From contig NZ_GL379770.1 in assembly GCF_000143765.1 (NCBI RefSeq), positions 1,638,903 through 1,702,902 of the forward strand: a DNA stretch of 64,000 bases, written 5' to 3'. The notes under the pieces are model-generated. The model was not told the origin of the DNA. It saw nothing but the letters and a program-made list of their open reading frames with translations, and did not search any database. Origin of the DNA: Sphingobacterium spiritivorum ATCC 33861 (lineage in GTDB: Bacteria; Bacteroidota; Bacteroidia; Sphingobacteriales; Sphingobacteriaceae). The translations under genes were made by a program, and so were the position numbers. Below are positions 36,373 to 44,534 of this stretch, in pieces; within the stretch, counting starts at the first letter, position 1, and each line of letters starts with the position of its first letter.

Positions 36373-37565
36373 TTAAAATAATTGAATTAAACAATTTTAA
36401 ATCTCATAAAAACACCAATATCGAAATTGGAAATTTAACTGTTTTATGTGGTTCAAATGGTGTTGGAAAATCCTCTTTTATCCAAATTCTACTACTCTTA
36501 AGAGAAGTTTTTATAAAAGATAAATCATTTGAAATATTGGATTTAAAATCTAATCCAATTAAAATAGGAACAGTAAATGATGCTGTATATGAATTTGGCG
36601 ATTATGATGGTTTTCAAGTTAAGCTAGATTTTGATGATGATTTTATTTGCGATTTTTTTTATGAAGCTCATTCAGAAGCAGACAAAGTAAAATCTTTTAT
36701 TAATCTAAACTTAGATAGAGTCGAAAATAAAAGTATTTTTGAAGGTAATGAATGGCAGAAATCATTTGAAAAGTTTTCAAAAATTAGTTTATTCAATACC
36801 AATTTTCAATACATCAGTGCTGCTCGATTTGGTCCATTAGAAAGATATGAAAAGGATGATAAAATGGTTGATGTCCATAAACAGATATCTGTTATAGAAG
36901 GCAAAGCTGAATATTTTGTCCATTATCTTGATAAGTATAGAAATGATGATGTGATTGATGAATTATGTATATCAGATGAAGAATCAAGAGTATATAAAGA
37001 TTTATTTACTCAAGTTTTATTATGGGAAAAATATATTTTTAATGGTGCAAATGCTGAAATACAAGATGTAGGCAAGCTTGGATATATTTTAAAATATTCA
37101 TTTGACAATGAACGTAGTACAACCAAGAAAACTGCGGGTTATGATGCAAAAAATGTTGGATTTGGTTTATCATATACGTTACCCATATTAGTAGCTATTC
37201 TTTCTGCTAAAAAAGGAGCTATAATTATAATAGAAAACCCAGAAGCTCATTTACATCCAAATGGTATTGCTAAGCTTACAGAATTAATTTGCATTGCTGC
37301 CCAAGCAGGTATTCAAATCATAATTGAAACTCATTCAGACCATATAATTAATGGTATTGCTGTACAATGCAAATTATATAAAAATAAAGACAAAAAAGGG
37401 TTAGATAAAGACTTGGTTAAAATATATCAATTCACTAGAAATGAGAAGGAAAATTATACAGAACGCTTGCTAATTCCAATAGAAGAAGGTGGTCGTATTG
37501 CTATTAGTCCAGAGGGTTTTTTTGACCAAATTCAAATTGATTTAGAAAAACTATTAGGGTTTTAG
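36369..37565 (+). CDS. AAA/ABC-type ATPase, DUF3696-like (OLD/RecF-related)
   Basis: 398 residues. The Walker A is G28-SNGVGKS-S36 after IELNNFKSHKNTNIEIGNLTVL, as in SMC/RecF-type ATPases. The Walker B/D-loop is I288-E-N-P-E292-AHLHPNG, followed by QIIIETHSDHIINGI. The C-terminus SPEGFFDQIQIDLEKLL has the F-F-D-Q form of DUF3696. Such ATPases act as sensors or activators in several anti-phage systems (OLD- and PARIS-type by analogy). No TOPRIM domain is present. The gene overlaps the DUF262 gene by 4 bases and is followed after 1 base by the nuclease-tipped gene, so the three are one transcript with coupled translation. Confidence 0.87.
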   Translation: MIKIIELNNFKSHKNTNIEIGNLTVLCGSNGVGKSSFIQILLLLREVFIKDKSFEILDLKSNPIKIGTVNDAVYEFGDYDGFQVKLDFDDDFICDFFYEAHSEADKVKSFINLNLDRVENKSIFEGNEWQKSFEKFSKISLFNTNFQYISAARFGPLERYEKDDKMVDVHKQISVIEGKAEYFVHYLDKYRNDDVIDELCISDEESRVYKDLFTQVLLWEKYIFNGANAEIQDVGKLGYILKYSFDNERSTTKKTAGYDAKNVGFGLSYTLPILVAILSAKKGAIIIIENPEAHLHPNGIAKLTELICIAAQAGIQIIIETHSDHIINGIAVQCKLYKNKDKKGLDKDLVKIYQFTRNEKENYTERLLIPIEEGGRIAISPEGFFDQIQIDLEKLLGF

Positions 37566-37566
37566 C

Positions 37567-38307
37567 ATGAATGTATATTTTCATTTTCCTGAAGCTTTTG
37601 ATGAAGATAAAAAAATAATAAATTCCTTCATAGAGGTTTTAATGCTCACAAAAAAACATTCTGATTTTAAGATTTATTATTCGGAATCTAATCTGAATAC
37701 ATATAAAGAACTAAATGCAGATGCAGAGATATATCTTACTGAGGAAATTAAGGTAATAAGACAATTTTTGAGTTCACAAAGGGCTGTCAAAATGGATATT
37801 TCAAATGTTCAAACATCTTATATCAGATGGCACCTTGCTAACTATAACGCATATAATTGTGAGGAAGCGTTAATATCAATTGCGGAAAAACTTTATTTAA
37901 ATTCTAATTATAATTATATTTTATTAAATCTTCAAAATGGTATTGAATCGTGTAGAAATAAAATTCTTGTGTTCAGGGATTCTATGCATTTAAATTATCC
38001 TGATTATTTTGTAAAGATTGATTATGTAATAAATGATGTTGAATTTGCAGAATGGCTAAAGACTAGGTCAGTAAAAGAGTTTTCATTGAAGGATGAAAAT
38101 AAATTCCAAAAAAGACCTGAAATTACAGTCAAAGGAGCAACGGTTTATTACGAAATAAAAAATGAGCGCTATTGGCATTTAGATACTTTCCATCAATTTA
38201 TAGAGTATGAAGTTTATAATAGTGATGGAATACACATTGGTACAGCCAATGACAAAGGACAAATTAGTATTGAAGGGAAGAAAAAAGGTAGAACTATAAA
38301 TCTTTAA
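37567..38307 (+). CDS. Putative effector with C-terminal colicin E3-like ribonuclease domain
   Basis: 246 residues. Residues 1-~170 form an unrecognised helical/beta region, perhaps docking to the ATPase. Residues ~190-246 resemble the cytotoxic domain of colicin E3 as I remember it. The active-site line is RYWHLDTFHQFIEYEV, giving D206-x2-H209-x3-E213, the exact spacing of E3 Asp510, His513 and Glu517. S219-D-G-I-H-I-G225 parallels E3 SDGQHLG. R242, five residues from the C-terminus, parallels E3 Arg545 near its end. E3 cuts 16S rRNA in the decoding centre, so this protein is a candidate ribosome-inactivating effector. No signal, translocation domain or obvious immunity gene is present, arguing for intracellular use. 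Function is inferred. Confidence 0.72.
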   Translation: MNVYFHFPEAFDEDKKIINSFIEVLMLTKKHSDFKIYYSESNLNTYKELNADAEIYLTEEIKVIRQFLSSQRAVKMDISNVQTSYIRWHLANYNAYNCEEALISIAEKLYLNSNYNYILLNLQNGIESCRNKILVFRDSMHLNYPDYFVKIDYVINDVEFAEWLKTRSVKEFSLKDENKFQKRPEITVKGATVYYEIKNERYWHLDTFHQFIEYEVYNSDGIHIGTANDKGQISIEGKKKGRTINL

Positions 38308-38420
38308 TATCTCTAAATATAATATGTTCCAAAATTAAGTAATTTTTTTCACTTATACGCTTTTAAATTCAAACTTGTTATTGATACAGAAATTTTTTGT
38401 AGATCATACCAACACCCAAC

Positions 38421-38843
38421 CTACCTTAGCAAAACAGCCTCATGTGGTATAAGACCGGATGAAGTCGTCTGCTTAAAAATAAGCGTATCTTCTCCGTCTA
38501 TACTTAGGGTTCCTTTGGCAACAACAGCGCCTTTCTGATCTTTAAACTGGATATAAGCGATGTCACTTTTAATATTTCCATCAACGGATAAGGTCAGCGT
38601 TTTTGCTTTTTTTCCAAAAGTCATGTAGCGGGCTTTACCTTTGACTTTTGTTCCTGTTTGTGACATGTCGAAAGCAATCACGCCGATTTCTTCCCCTTCA
38701 CTTGAATATTTGCCGGCAAAATTACATATTTCCTTTCCTGCGATTGAAAAATAGTTGGTAGCAACAGTTTTTGACTGCGCCTGTACTTCAGACATACAAA
38801 CAAAGGAGATCAATACAGCAATAATAAAAAGTCTATGTTTCAT
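38421..38843 (-). CDS. Small secreted hypothetical protein
   Basis: 140 residues from the ATG at 38843, which puts a proper signal peptide first (MKHRLFIIAVLISFVCMSEVQAQ). A longer frame to 38894 would bury the signal. The mature part is a single beta-rich domain (EEIGVIAFDMSQTGTKVKGK, LTLSVDGNIKSDIAYIQFKD). Not recognised; probably periplasmic or surface. It lies just right of the A+T-rich cassette and points toward it. Confidence 0.6.
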   Translation of the reverse strand: MKHRLFIIAVLISFVCMSEVQAQSKTVATNYFSIAGKEICNFAGKYSSEGEEIGVIAFDMSQTGTKVKGKARYMTFGKKAKTLTLSVDGNIKSDIAYIQFKDQKGAVVAKGTLSIDGEDTLIFKQTTSSGLIPHEAVLLR

Positions 38844-38973
38844 AGAAAATGTATTTTTCATAAAATTACTGAAATTCAGCTGAACATAATCCAATTATTA
38901 GTGATGATTTTTTCAGGTGCTTGTCTATATACCTGAATATTTCTAAATTAGTTTCGCCAATAAGCATTAACTC

Positions 38974-39165
38974 ATGGAAAAGAACAAAGCATCATCATTT
39001 ATTTTTGGTATTACAGCCGTCATTGTCGGATCTGCACTTTACAAGCAGATAGACTTTGAGCATTTTAAAGTTTTACATAAGGGATTAGCCATTATCTACG
39101 GCCTCACCTTTGCTTTTTCTGTTTTTATTTTAATAAAAAACTTCAGAAACAGATCTAAAACTTAG
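38974..39165 (+). CDS. Small two-helix membrane protein
   Basis: 63 residues: two hydrophobic helices (about 8-24 and 37-54) joined by a polar loop, with basic ends (N-terminal MEKNK, C-terminal KNFRNRSKT). No family recognised. A good terminator follows. Confidence 0.6.
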   Translation: MEKNKASSFIFGITAVIVGSALYKQIDFEHFKVLHKGLAIIYGLTFAFSVFILIKNFRNRSKT

Positions 39166-39199
39166 AAAAACAAATATATATCTGTTTTATATTCAACTG

Positions 39200-39245
39200 A
39201 CAGGCTTATTACAATTCAGCATCAATGTAATAAGCCTGTTTTTGT
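39200..39245 (+). terminator. Rho-independent terminator
   Basis: A perfect 14-bp stem (39200-39213 with 39226-39239), 12-nt loop and a T-run, downstream of the small membrane protein gene and before the convergent aldolase gene. Confidence 0.88.
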
Positions 39246-39270
39246 CAGAAGATAAATAATTGGTTTGTAA

Positions 39271-40467
39271 TCAGGAAATTTTTGCCATTCGGATGGCGTC
39301 CTCAAAAGCAGATACAAGCTGACTATTAGCCCGTCTTAATAAAGTTGCATTCGTCTTTACAGCAATCATTCCATCCGCTTGTCGGGGTTGCCCCAAGATA
39401 ATATTATGTTCATGACGCAGATGCCCTCTCAACTTTACACTGTCTATCCCCTTCCCTATTTTCATAAGGCTGATATTACTTCCGTGCTCCGGATGTTCTA
39501 CCTGAATATCATCCATCCGATTAAAGAGATTAAAAAGCGTTTGGGATTTATCCTTTACTTCCTGCATTACACGATCAATATCCTCCAGGTGATGGAGCGC
39601 CATTGCAGCATTAGGCCAGTTGGTAAAAACACCTCCTCCGTGGATTTTGACCAGATGATGCATCTGATCAATGACAACCTTGTCTCCGCAGAGTACAGCG
39701 CCTCCTGTAGCTCCGAGGTATTTATACAGGCATAAATATACCGTGTCAAAGTATTGAGCATAGTCAGCAATAGCATGACCTGTATATGCCGATGCCACAT
39801 GCAATCTCGCCCCGTCAAGATGCATTCTGTAGCCCTTTAAATTGCAATATTCAGCTATTTTCTTTATTTCTTCAAGCGGGAATACCCGGTTATCCGCTCT
39901 TCTTACAGGAGTTTCGATGGAAACAACGGCTCCGGGAACAGCGAAAGCCTCTCCCTGCTCATGCACATCTACAGCTTGCTGCAGTTCCTTCTGATCAAAC
40001 CAGTGATTGTCTGTCGCAAGCGGGATCAATCGTTTATTGAATAATGTCTGAGCAGCATCGCCTTCGTCTCTGTACACATGACTTTTTTCCTGCACAAATG
40101 CTTTTGTTGCAGATTTCCCGAGCACGGATATCGCCAATTGATTCGCAAGTGTTCCGGATGGCATATAAATAGCAGCCTCTTTTCCGGTTATTTTTATACA
40201 CTTATCCAGCAGCTTCTTCATGGTGCCATCAGTTGCATAGCTGTCCCGCTCTATCGGATCTTTAGCCTGTATAGCCTGCAATTGTGCGATGAAATCATCA
40301 GGCTTGTAGAAAATACCATCATTGATAAAGTATACGGCATCACTATCATTCAGAATTTTATCCTTAGATGCCGAATCTGCAAAACTGGTTGAAGGAACAA
40401 TCTGAGCGATTGCAGGAAGCGCCAAACCGGATAACTTTAAAAAATCACGACGTTTAAAAGATGACAT
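39271..40467 (-). CDS. Threonine aldolase-like PLP enzyme with Tat signal
   Basis: 398 residues, fold type I PLP enzyme related to low-specificity L-threonine aldolase (beta-eliminating lyase family). Visible are IYMPSGTLANQLAISVLG, DGARLHVASAYTG, and LYKYLGATGGAVLCGD, whose Lys should bind PLP. The N-terminus SSFKRRDFLKLSGLALPA is a twin-arginine signal followed by a hydrophobic stretch and STSFA cleavage-like site, so the enzyme appears to be folded with cofactor and exported. This is unusual for a threonine aldolase. The Lrp-family gene lies 25 bases upstream on the same strand. Confidence 0.85.
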   Translation of the reverse strand: MSSFKRRDFLKLSGLALPAIAQIVPSTSFADSASKDKILNDSDAVYFINDGIFYKPDDFIAQLQAIQAKDPIERDSYATDGTMKKLLDKCIKITGKEAAIYMPSGTLANQLAISVLGKSATKAFVQEKSHVYRDEGDAAQTLFNKRLIPLATDNHWFDQKELQQAVDVHEQGEAFAVPGAVVSIETPVRRADNRVFPLEEIKKIAEYCNLKGYRMHLDGARLHVASAYTGHAIADYAQYFDTVYLCLYKYLGATGGAVLCGDKVVIDQMHHLVKIHGGGVFTNWPNAAMALHHLEDIDRVMQEVKDKSQTLFNLFNRMDDIQVEHPEHGSNISLMKIGKGIDSVKLRGHLRHEHNIILGQPRQADGMIAVKTNATLLRRANSQLVSAFEDAIRMAKIS

Positions 40468-40492
40468 AGGTATATAATCTAAAACAATAAAA

Positions 40493-40963
40493 TTAAAGGA
40501 TCTGATGGGTTTCCTTAATACTATTCATCACAAAAATACTTTTTGTTTGTCCGATCCCCTCAATTTCAGATAATTTATTGACAAAAAAATCATGAAAATC
40601 ATCCATATTAGGAGCCAGAATTTTAAGCATAAAATCAAAATCACCGCTTATATTATAAAATTCGACCACTTCCCTAAGTCTGACCACTTCCTCAATAAAT
40701 TTTCCGGCAGCTTTCTTATTATGTGCACTAAGGGCTATCATGCAAAGCACCATCATTCCCTTGTTGACCTTTTTGCGATCTACCACTGTCGTGTATTCCC
40801 GTATAACTCCCTGTTTCTCCATACGTTTAATACGCTCATGTGTAGGAGTTGCACTCAGATTGATCCGTGTGGCAATATCCCTTACACTTAATTTGGCATC
40901 TTTTTGCAGTAACCGAAGGATAGCCAGATCTTTTTCATCGAGTATATAGTTTTCCTGTTGCAT
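40493..40963 (-). CDS. Lrp/AsnC family transcriptional regulator
   Basis: 156 residues. An N-terminal helix-turn-helix (LDEKDLAILRLLQKDAKLSVRDIATRINLSATPTHERIKRME) and C-terminal RAM effector domain (VVEFYNISGDFDFMLKI). These respond to amino acids. It is immediately upstream of the aldolase-like gene and divergent from an MFS exporter, so it likely controls one or both. Confidence 0.92.
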   Translation of the reverse strand: MQQENYILDEKDLAILRLLQKDAKLSVRDIATRINLSATPTHERIKRMEKQGVIREYTTVVDRKKVNKGMMVLCMIALSAHNKKAAGKFIEEVVRLREVVEFYNISGDFDFMLKILAPNMDDFHDFFVNKLSEIEGIGQTKSIFVMNSIKETHQIL

Positions 40964-41012
40964 TTGTTCTGTTTTTAGCGAATTAAAGGTGTTGGATCGG
41001 AACGATTGATAT

Positions 41013-41030
41013 TTAATTCAATATTTTATT
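41013..41030. promoter_or_regulatory. Candidate operator in the lrp/MFS divergent region
   Basis: ATTGATATTTAATTCAAT: 5-bp arms ATTGA/TTCAAT-type around an A+T-rich centre, the style of an Lrp/AsnC site. Low specificity in A+T-rich DNA. Confidence 0.25.
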
Positions 41031-41107
41031 GTTATTTTGTTCCAAATTTAGCTAATAATTTTAACATACGTTCTTTGAAAGGTAATTTTGTCAGAAATTT
41101 CAAGCAC

Positions 41108-42496
41108 ATGCAAACGAGAAAAAATCTCATCTTAATCTTGGCATCCGTAGGTACATTTGTAGAAGCACTGGACATCGCTATTATCAATCTCACTATTCCT
41201 GCAATACAGGAGCAATTTGGTATAGGCAGTGACAGTATACAATGGTTGCAGACGTTGTATGTGCTGTTTTTTGGAGGTTTTCTGATTATAGGCGGTAAAC
41301 TTTCGGATCAGGTGGGACGCAAAAAGATCTTTTTATGGGGTGCGGCACTGTTTATGTTTACCTCATTAGGAGCCGGACTATCGACAGATTTTATAATGTT
41401 GGCCATTTTCCGAGCCTTGCAGGGGCTTGGTGCAGCACTTATTATGCCGGCAGCGCTATCATTAGTGACCAATACATTCAGAGAAACACAGGAGCGCAAT
41501 CGTGCATTAGGTGTTTTCAGTTCATTTGCAGCTATAGGATCCGGCAGCGGCCTTTCTATTGGAGGTATTATAAGTACTTACCTGAGCTGGCACTGGGTAT
41601 TTCTAATCAATGTCCCTATATTGTTGCTGACACTGATACTGGCAGTTTTCTATCTGCCTGCAGATGAAAAGCAAAGTATCCGGGCAAAAACAGACACTGT
41701 GTCAGGTATCCTCCTCGTGTTGGGATTACTGAGTCTGACCTACGGTGCGCATGAACTGATGCATATTGCACTGCATCCCGTTCTTGTAGGTGGTTCATTA
41801 TTGCTTGCCGTAGTTCTTCTGATACTTGTATTTATGCGACTGAGATCTGTTAGCGAACCGCTGATCGATCTTAAGTTATTCCGAAATACCTCATTGGTCG
41901 TTTCCAATCTTGCTTTTTTTACGTTAGGTGCATTTTTTATAGGCTTTTTATTTCTTATTTCCCTGATGTTGCAAAAAGATATGGGACATACCGCAGCAGC
42001 AGCCGGTCTTATGCTGGTGCCCTTCAGCATCTTGTCCGCACTGGTCGCCAAATTTGTATTGCCTCAAATATCCAAAGTATTGAATCCGGTCAGAATGGGT
42101 ATCCTGGGTTGGTCCTGCATGTTTTTAGGAGCTGTTTCTCTCTTTGCTTCGGTCTATACAGGACATCCTATTGTCTTAGTATTGCTGGGAGCAGCCTGTA
42201 TTTCAGGAATAGGAATGACATTCTGCTTCACCAGCCTGTCAGTTTTGGGGATTCGTGGTGTCGATCCTGCATGCTATGGTATCGCCTCCAGTCTGACAAG
42301 TACCAGCTACTTTCTGGGAGCCGGAATAGGTCTTTCATTTATGACCTTGCTGAGTCAGTTATTCCCTTCCGAATGGGTTGTCGGAGGGTTGAGTATAGGG
42401 ATTCTGGTTGTCTATGCACTGATAGCTATAGGCCTGTTGCTGTACCTCATTTTAGCGGATCAGAAGATCAGGCAAAGCAATCTGGCCTTATCCTAA
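41108..42496 (+). CDS. MFS transporter, DHA2-like (14-helix) drug exporter
   Basis: 462 residues from ATG 41108 (MQTRKNLILILASVG), preferred to the longer frame from 41006, whose extra 34 residues are not membrane sequence. Motifs D1 (LDIAIINLTIPAIQ) and A (GGKLSDQVGRKKIF) of the EmrB/QacA branch are present, plus motif C-like GSGSGLSIGGIIS. About 13-14 hydrophobic helices. Probable multidrug or metabolite exporter. It diverges from the Lrp gene. Confidence 0.88.
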   Translation: MQTRKNLILILASVGTFVEALDIAIINLTIPAIQEQFGIGSDSIQWLQTLYVLFFGGFLIIGGKLSDQVGRKKIFLWGAALFMFTSLGAGLSTDFIMLAIFRALQGLGAALIMPAALSLVTNTFRETQERNRALGVFSSFAAIGSGSGLSIGGIISTYLSWHWVFLINVPILLLTLILAVFYLPADEKQSIRAKTDTVSGILLVLGLLSLTYGAHELMHIALHPVLVGGSLLLAVVLLILVFMRLRSVSEPLIDLKLFRNTSLVVSNLAFFTLGAFFIGFLFLISLMLQKDMGHTAAAAGLMLVPFSILSALVAKFVLPQISKVLNPVRMGILGWSCMFLGAVSLFASVYTGHPIVLVLLGAACISGIGMTFCFTSLSVLGIRGVDPACYGIASSLTSTSYFLGAGIGLSFMTLLSQLFPSEWVVGGLSIGILVVYALIAIGLLLYLILADQKIRQSNLALS

Positions 42497-42532
42497 TAGA
42501 TTGAGTAAAATATAGTACATAATCTGCGCTGT

Positions 42533-43066
42533 TTACATTGTAAGGTCCATTTCCAGATGGATATCATCTGGCTCTGCGGCAAATAGCTCATTATTCAGTT
42601 CCCTAGTCAGTCTGGCACCATTTTTCAGATAAAAATCTATAGTATTGCGTGTCGGGGTGGCAGAAATATAAAGTTTGTCTGCCCCAAAGTTCAAAGCAGC
42701 ATTCTTACAGGCATTCAACAGCTGTCGACCTATCCCCTTTCCCTGATAAGTATGGCTTACGTACAGAATATCCATCTTGCTGTAGTTGTGCCTGACTCCA
42801 ATGCGTTTATAGTCTACAGAAGCTGTTCCTATCAGTTTGTCCTGATCAAAAGCACCATATACTACTCCGCCTTCACTTACTAACTGATGCTGACGTACTG
42901 TTATTTCTTCCAGTTCTTCCGGATCAAATCCGCTGACAGACTCTCTGTGTGGTATTAATACCAAACGGCCTTGCGTATAAACATACAGTTCAGCAATTTC
43001 TTCTGAACGATCAATCTCTTTAATGCGAAATAATTCATCTTTATTCAGTATTCTGATCTCCTCCAT
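42533..43066 (-). CDS. GNAT family N-acetyltransferase
   Basis: 177 residues from the ATG at 43066 (MEEIRILNK); a longer TTG-started frame to 43129 is less likely. The acetyl-CoA site is SHTYQGKGIGRQLLNACK (motif A, Q/RxxGxG/A), followed by ISATPTRNTIDFYLKNGARL. Substrate unknown. Confidence 0.88.
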   Translation of the reverse strand: MEEIRILNKDELFRIKEIDRSEEIAELYVYTQGRLVLIPHRESVSGFDPEELEEITVRQHQLVSEGGVVYGAFDQDKLIGTASVDYKRIGVRHNYSKMDILYVSHTYQGKGIGRQLLNACKNAALNFGADKLYISATPTRNTIDFYLKNGARLTRELNNELFAAEPDDIHLEMDLTM

Positions 43067-43148
43067 GGATAAAGTATTGTATGGCGTGTAATAGCTTATT
43101 TGTAAACGTAAATTTATACATTTGGTCAAAGATTAGCGTTATACAACT

Positions 43149-43607
43149 ATGGAATGGAATAAAATTAAAGCCGATACACAAAATATATACCCGGAAAATA
43201 GTATTACACTCTTTTTAATGGATACCGACTCCGGAAAACCTGCTACCTGCTGGGTAGATAAAGCCTATGCAGACTATCCTTATAAACAGGAATGTATGTT
43301 TAATTGCTTCATCTCAGTAGATCTGCTGAATGATGAATTTAATCTTCGAAATGAAGATCTGGATTATGGCGATATAGAGGATTACTTTACACAACAGCTA
43401 AGAGAAGTGTGTGTATGCCATATTGTGGCCCGCATCACAACAGACAGCGGAATATCGATAGAAATGTATGTGGATGATGTGGAGAGTGCAATCGGAAAGC
43501 TCAATGAACTGGAAGCAGACCCAAACCGGCTGGTCAACTTTGATTGTGAAATAAGTGACGATGAGAATTGGGATAATGTGGATAATCTTTTAAATGACGT
43601 GGAATAA
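43149..43607 (+). CDS. Hypothetical acidic protein, 152 residues
   Basis: Not recognised. No signal peptide. Strongly acidic, with a C-terminal run DCEISDDENWDNVDNLLNDVE. Central sequence DIEDYFTQQLREVCVCHIVARI suggests an alpha/beta fold. It begins a run of small plus-strand genes ending with nfi and is followed 18 bases later by a SUKH-like gene. Confidence 0.6.
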   Translation: MEWNKIKADTQNIYPENSITLFLMDTDSGKPATCWVDKAYADYPYKQECMFNCFISVDLLNDEFNLRNEDLDYGDIEDYFTQQLREVCVCHIVARITTDSGISIEMYVDDVESAIGKLNELEADPNRLVNFDCEISDDENWDNVDNLLNDVE

Positions 43608-43625
43608 GATCTTCAATAGAGTACT

Positions 43626-44153
43626 ATGCTTACACTAAGATCAACCGAACAAATCAAACAGGATATATTGTCACAAGGCAAAGCACTGAGCACATTTCCT
43701 CAGTCTGTTGATTTTCCTTTTGCATTGTCTTATACAGATCTGGTTAAGGAGATAAGGACACGGGAAATCTCTTCTGAATGTACACTCTTTGCTGCTGCAG
43801 AGGCATGGAAGGAAACCAGCGCATTTGCAGATCCCGGTTACTGGCCGGAAACTTATACCCGACAGGATATTGACCGCTTTTGGATTTTCGGGCAGAATGG
43901 TCAGGGAGATCTCTGGCTGTTTGACAGGGAACATAAGCTCTATTTTTATGATCACAATCAGGCACAAATGGGCCTGCATAATTTTGTAGAATTGCATATT
44001 GATTTTGACAGCTGGCTGCAATATGCAGACCTGAACAGTCAGTTGGATGAGATATATTACCGGGAAGGTGAAATTAATGAAGCCTGCAAAGATGACTATA
44101 CCCGTAAATTGCAACATATGGGAAGTGCTTTGCTGCAGCTTTTTGAACTCTAA
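43626..44153 (+). CDS. SUKH/SMI1-like domain protein (tentative)
   Basis: 175 residues. The region DRFWIFGQNGQGDLWLFDREHKLYFYDHN, followed by FVELHIDFDSWLQ, resembles SMI1/KNR4 (SUKH) domains, which often serve as immunity proteins to secreted nucleases. There is no toxin gene adjacent, so either it is an orphan or has another role. Assignment by motif appearance only. Confidence 0.5.
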   Translation: MLTLRSTEQIKQDILSQGKALSTFPQSVDFPFALSYTDLVKEIRTREISSECTLFAAAEAWKETSAFADPGYWPETYTRQDIDRFWIFGQNGQGDLWLFDREHKLYFYDHNQAQMGLHNFVELHIDFDSWLQYADLNSQLDEIYYREGEINEACKDDYTRKLQHMGSALLQLFEL

Positions 44154-44168
44154 TTAAATGCTTTTATA

Positions 44169-44522
44169 ATGCTTACTGCTATTCATCCCAAATTGCCGAT
44201 GCGTGATAAGGCTATCACACTAGCATTTTATACGAAAGAATTAGGCTTTGGACTAATCGGAGACTATGGAGATTATATAATGATCCGAAAGGAAAATATT
44301 GAGATTCATTTCTTCTTGTTTCGGGAACTCGATCCTTTGGAAAATTATGGACAGGTATATATCCGGACAGATAATATAGAGGAATGCTACCAGTCTTTTC
44401 TGGATAACAACGTTAGTATACATCCGAATGGCCCGCTGGAGATCAAGCCATGGGGACAAAAGGAATTTTCGTTACTTGACCCGGACCACAATCTGTTGAC
44501 ATTCGGTCAGGGAGCAGTGTAA
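44169..44522 (+). CDS. Glyoxalase/bleomycin-resistance (VOC) family protein
   Basis: 117 residues, one VOC domain: AIHPKLPMRDKAITLAFYTKE at the N-terminus, EIHFFLFRELDP, VYIRTDNIEECYQSF and the closing KEFSLLDPDHNLLTFGQ. The form is that of the bleomycin-binding/BRP subset. It starts 15 bases after the previous stop and 12 before the next gene. Confidence 0.82.
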   Translation: MLTAIHPKLPMRDKAITLAFYTKELGFGLIGDYGDYIMIRKENIEIHFFLFRELDPLENYGQVYIRTDNIEECYQSFLDNNVSIHPNGPLEIKPWGQKEFSLLDPDHNLLTFGQGAV

Positions 44523-44534
44523 TCTGGCTGTATC

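Noticed and set aside
37567..38307. TOPRIM or OLD-type nuclease as the third cassette gene
   Set aside because: No DxD or conserved E-DxD TOPRIM pattern is seen; the only catalytic-looking motif is the colicin E3-type DxxHxxxE near the C-terminus.
41006..41107. 34-residue N-terminal extension of the MFS exporter
   Set aside because: Begins in the promoter region and contains no helix; the family start is MQTRKNLILIL at 41108.
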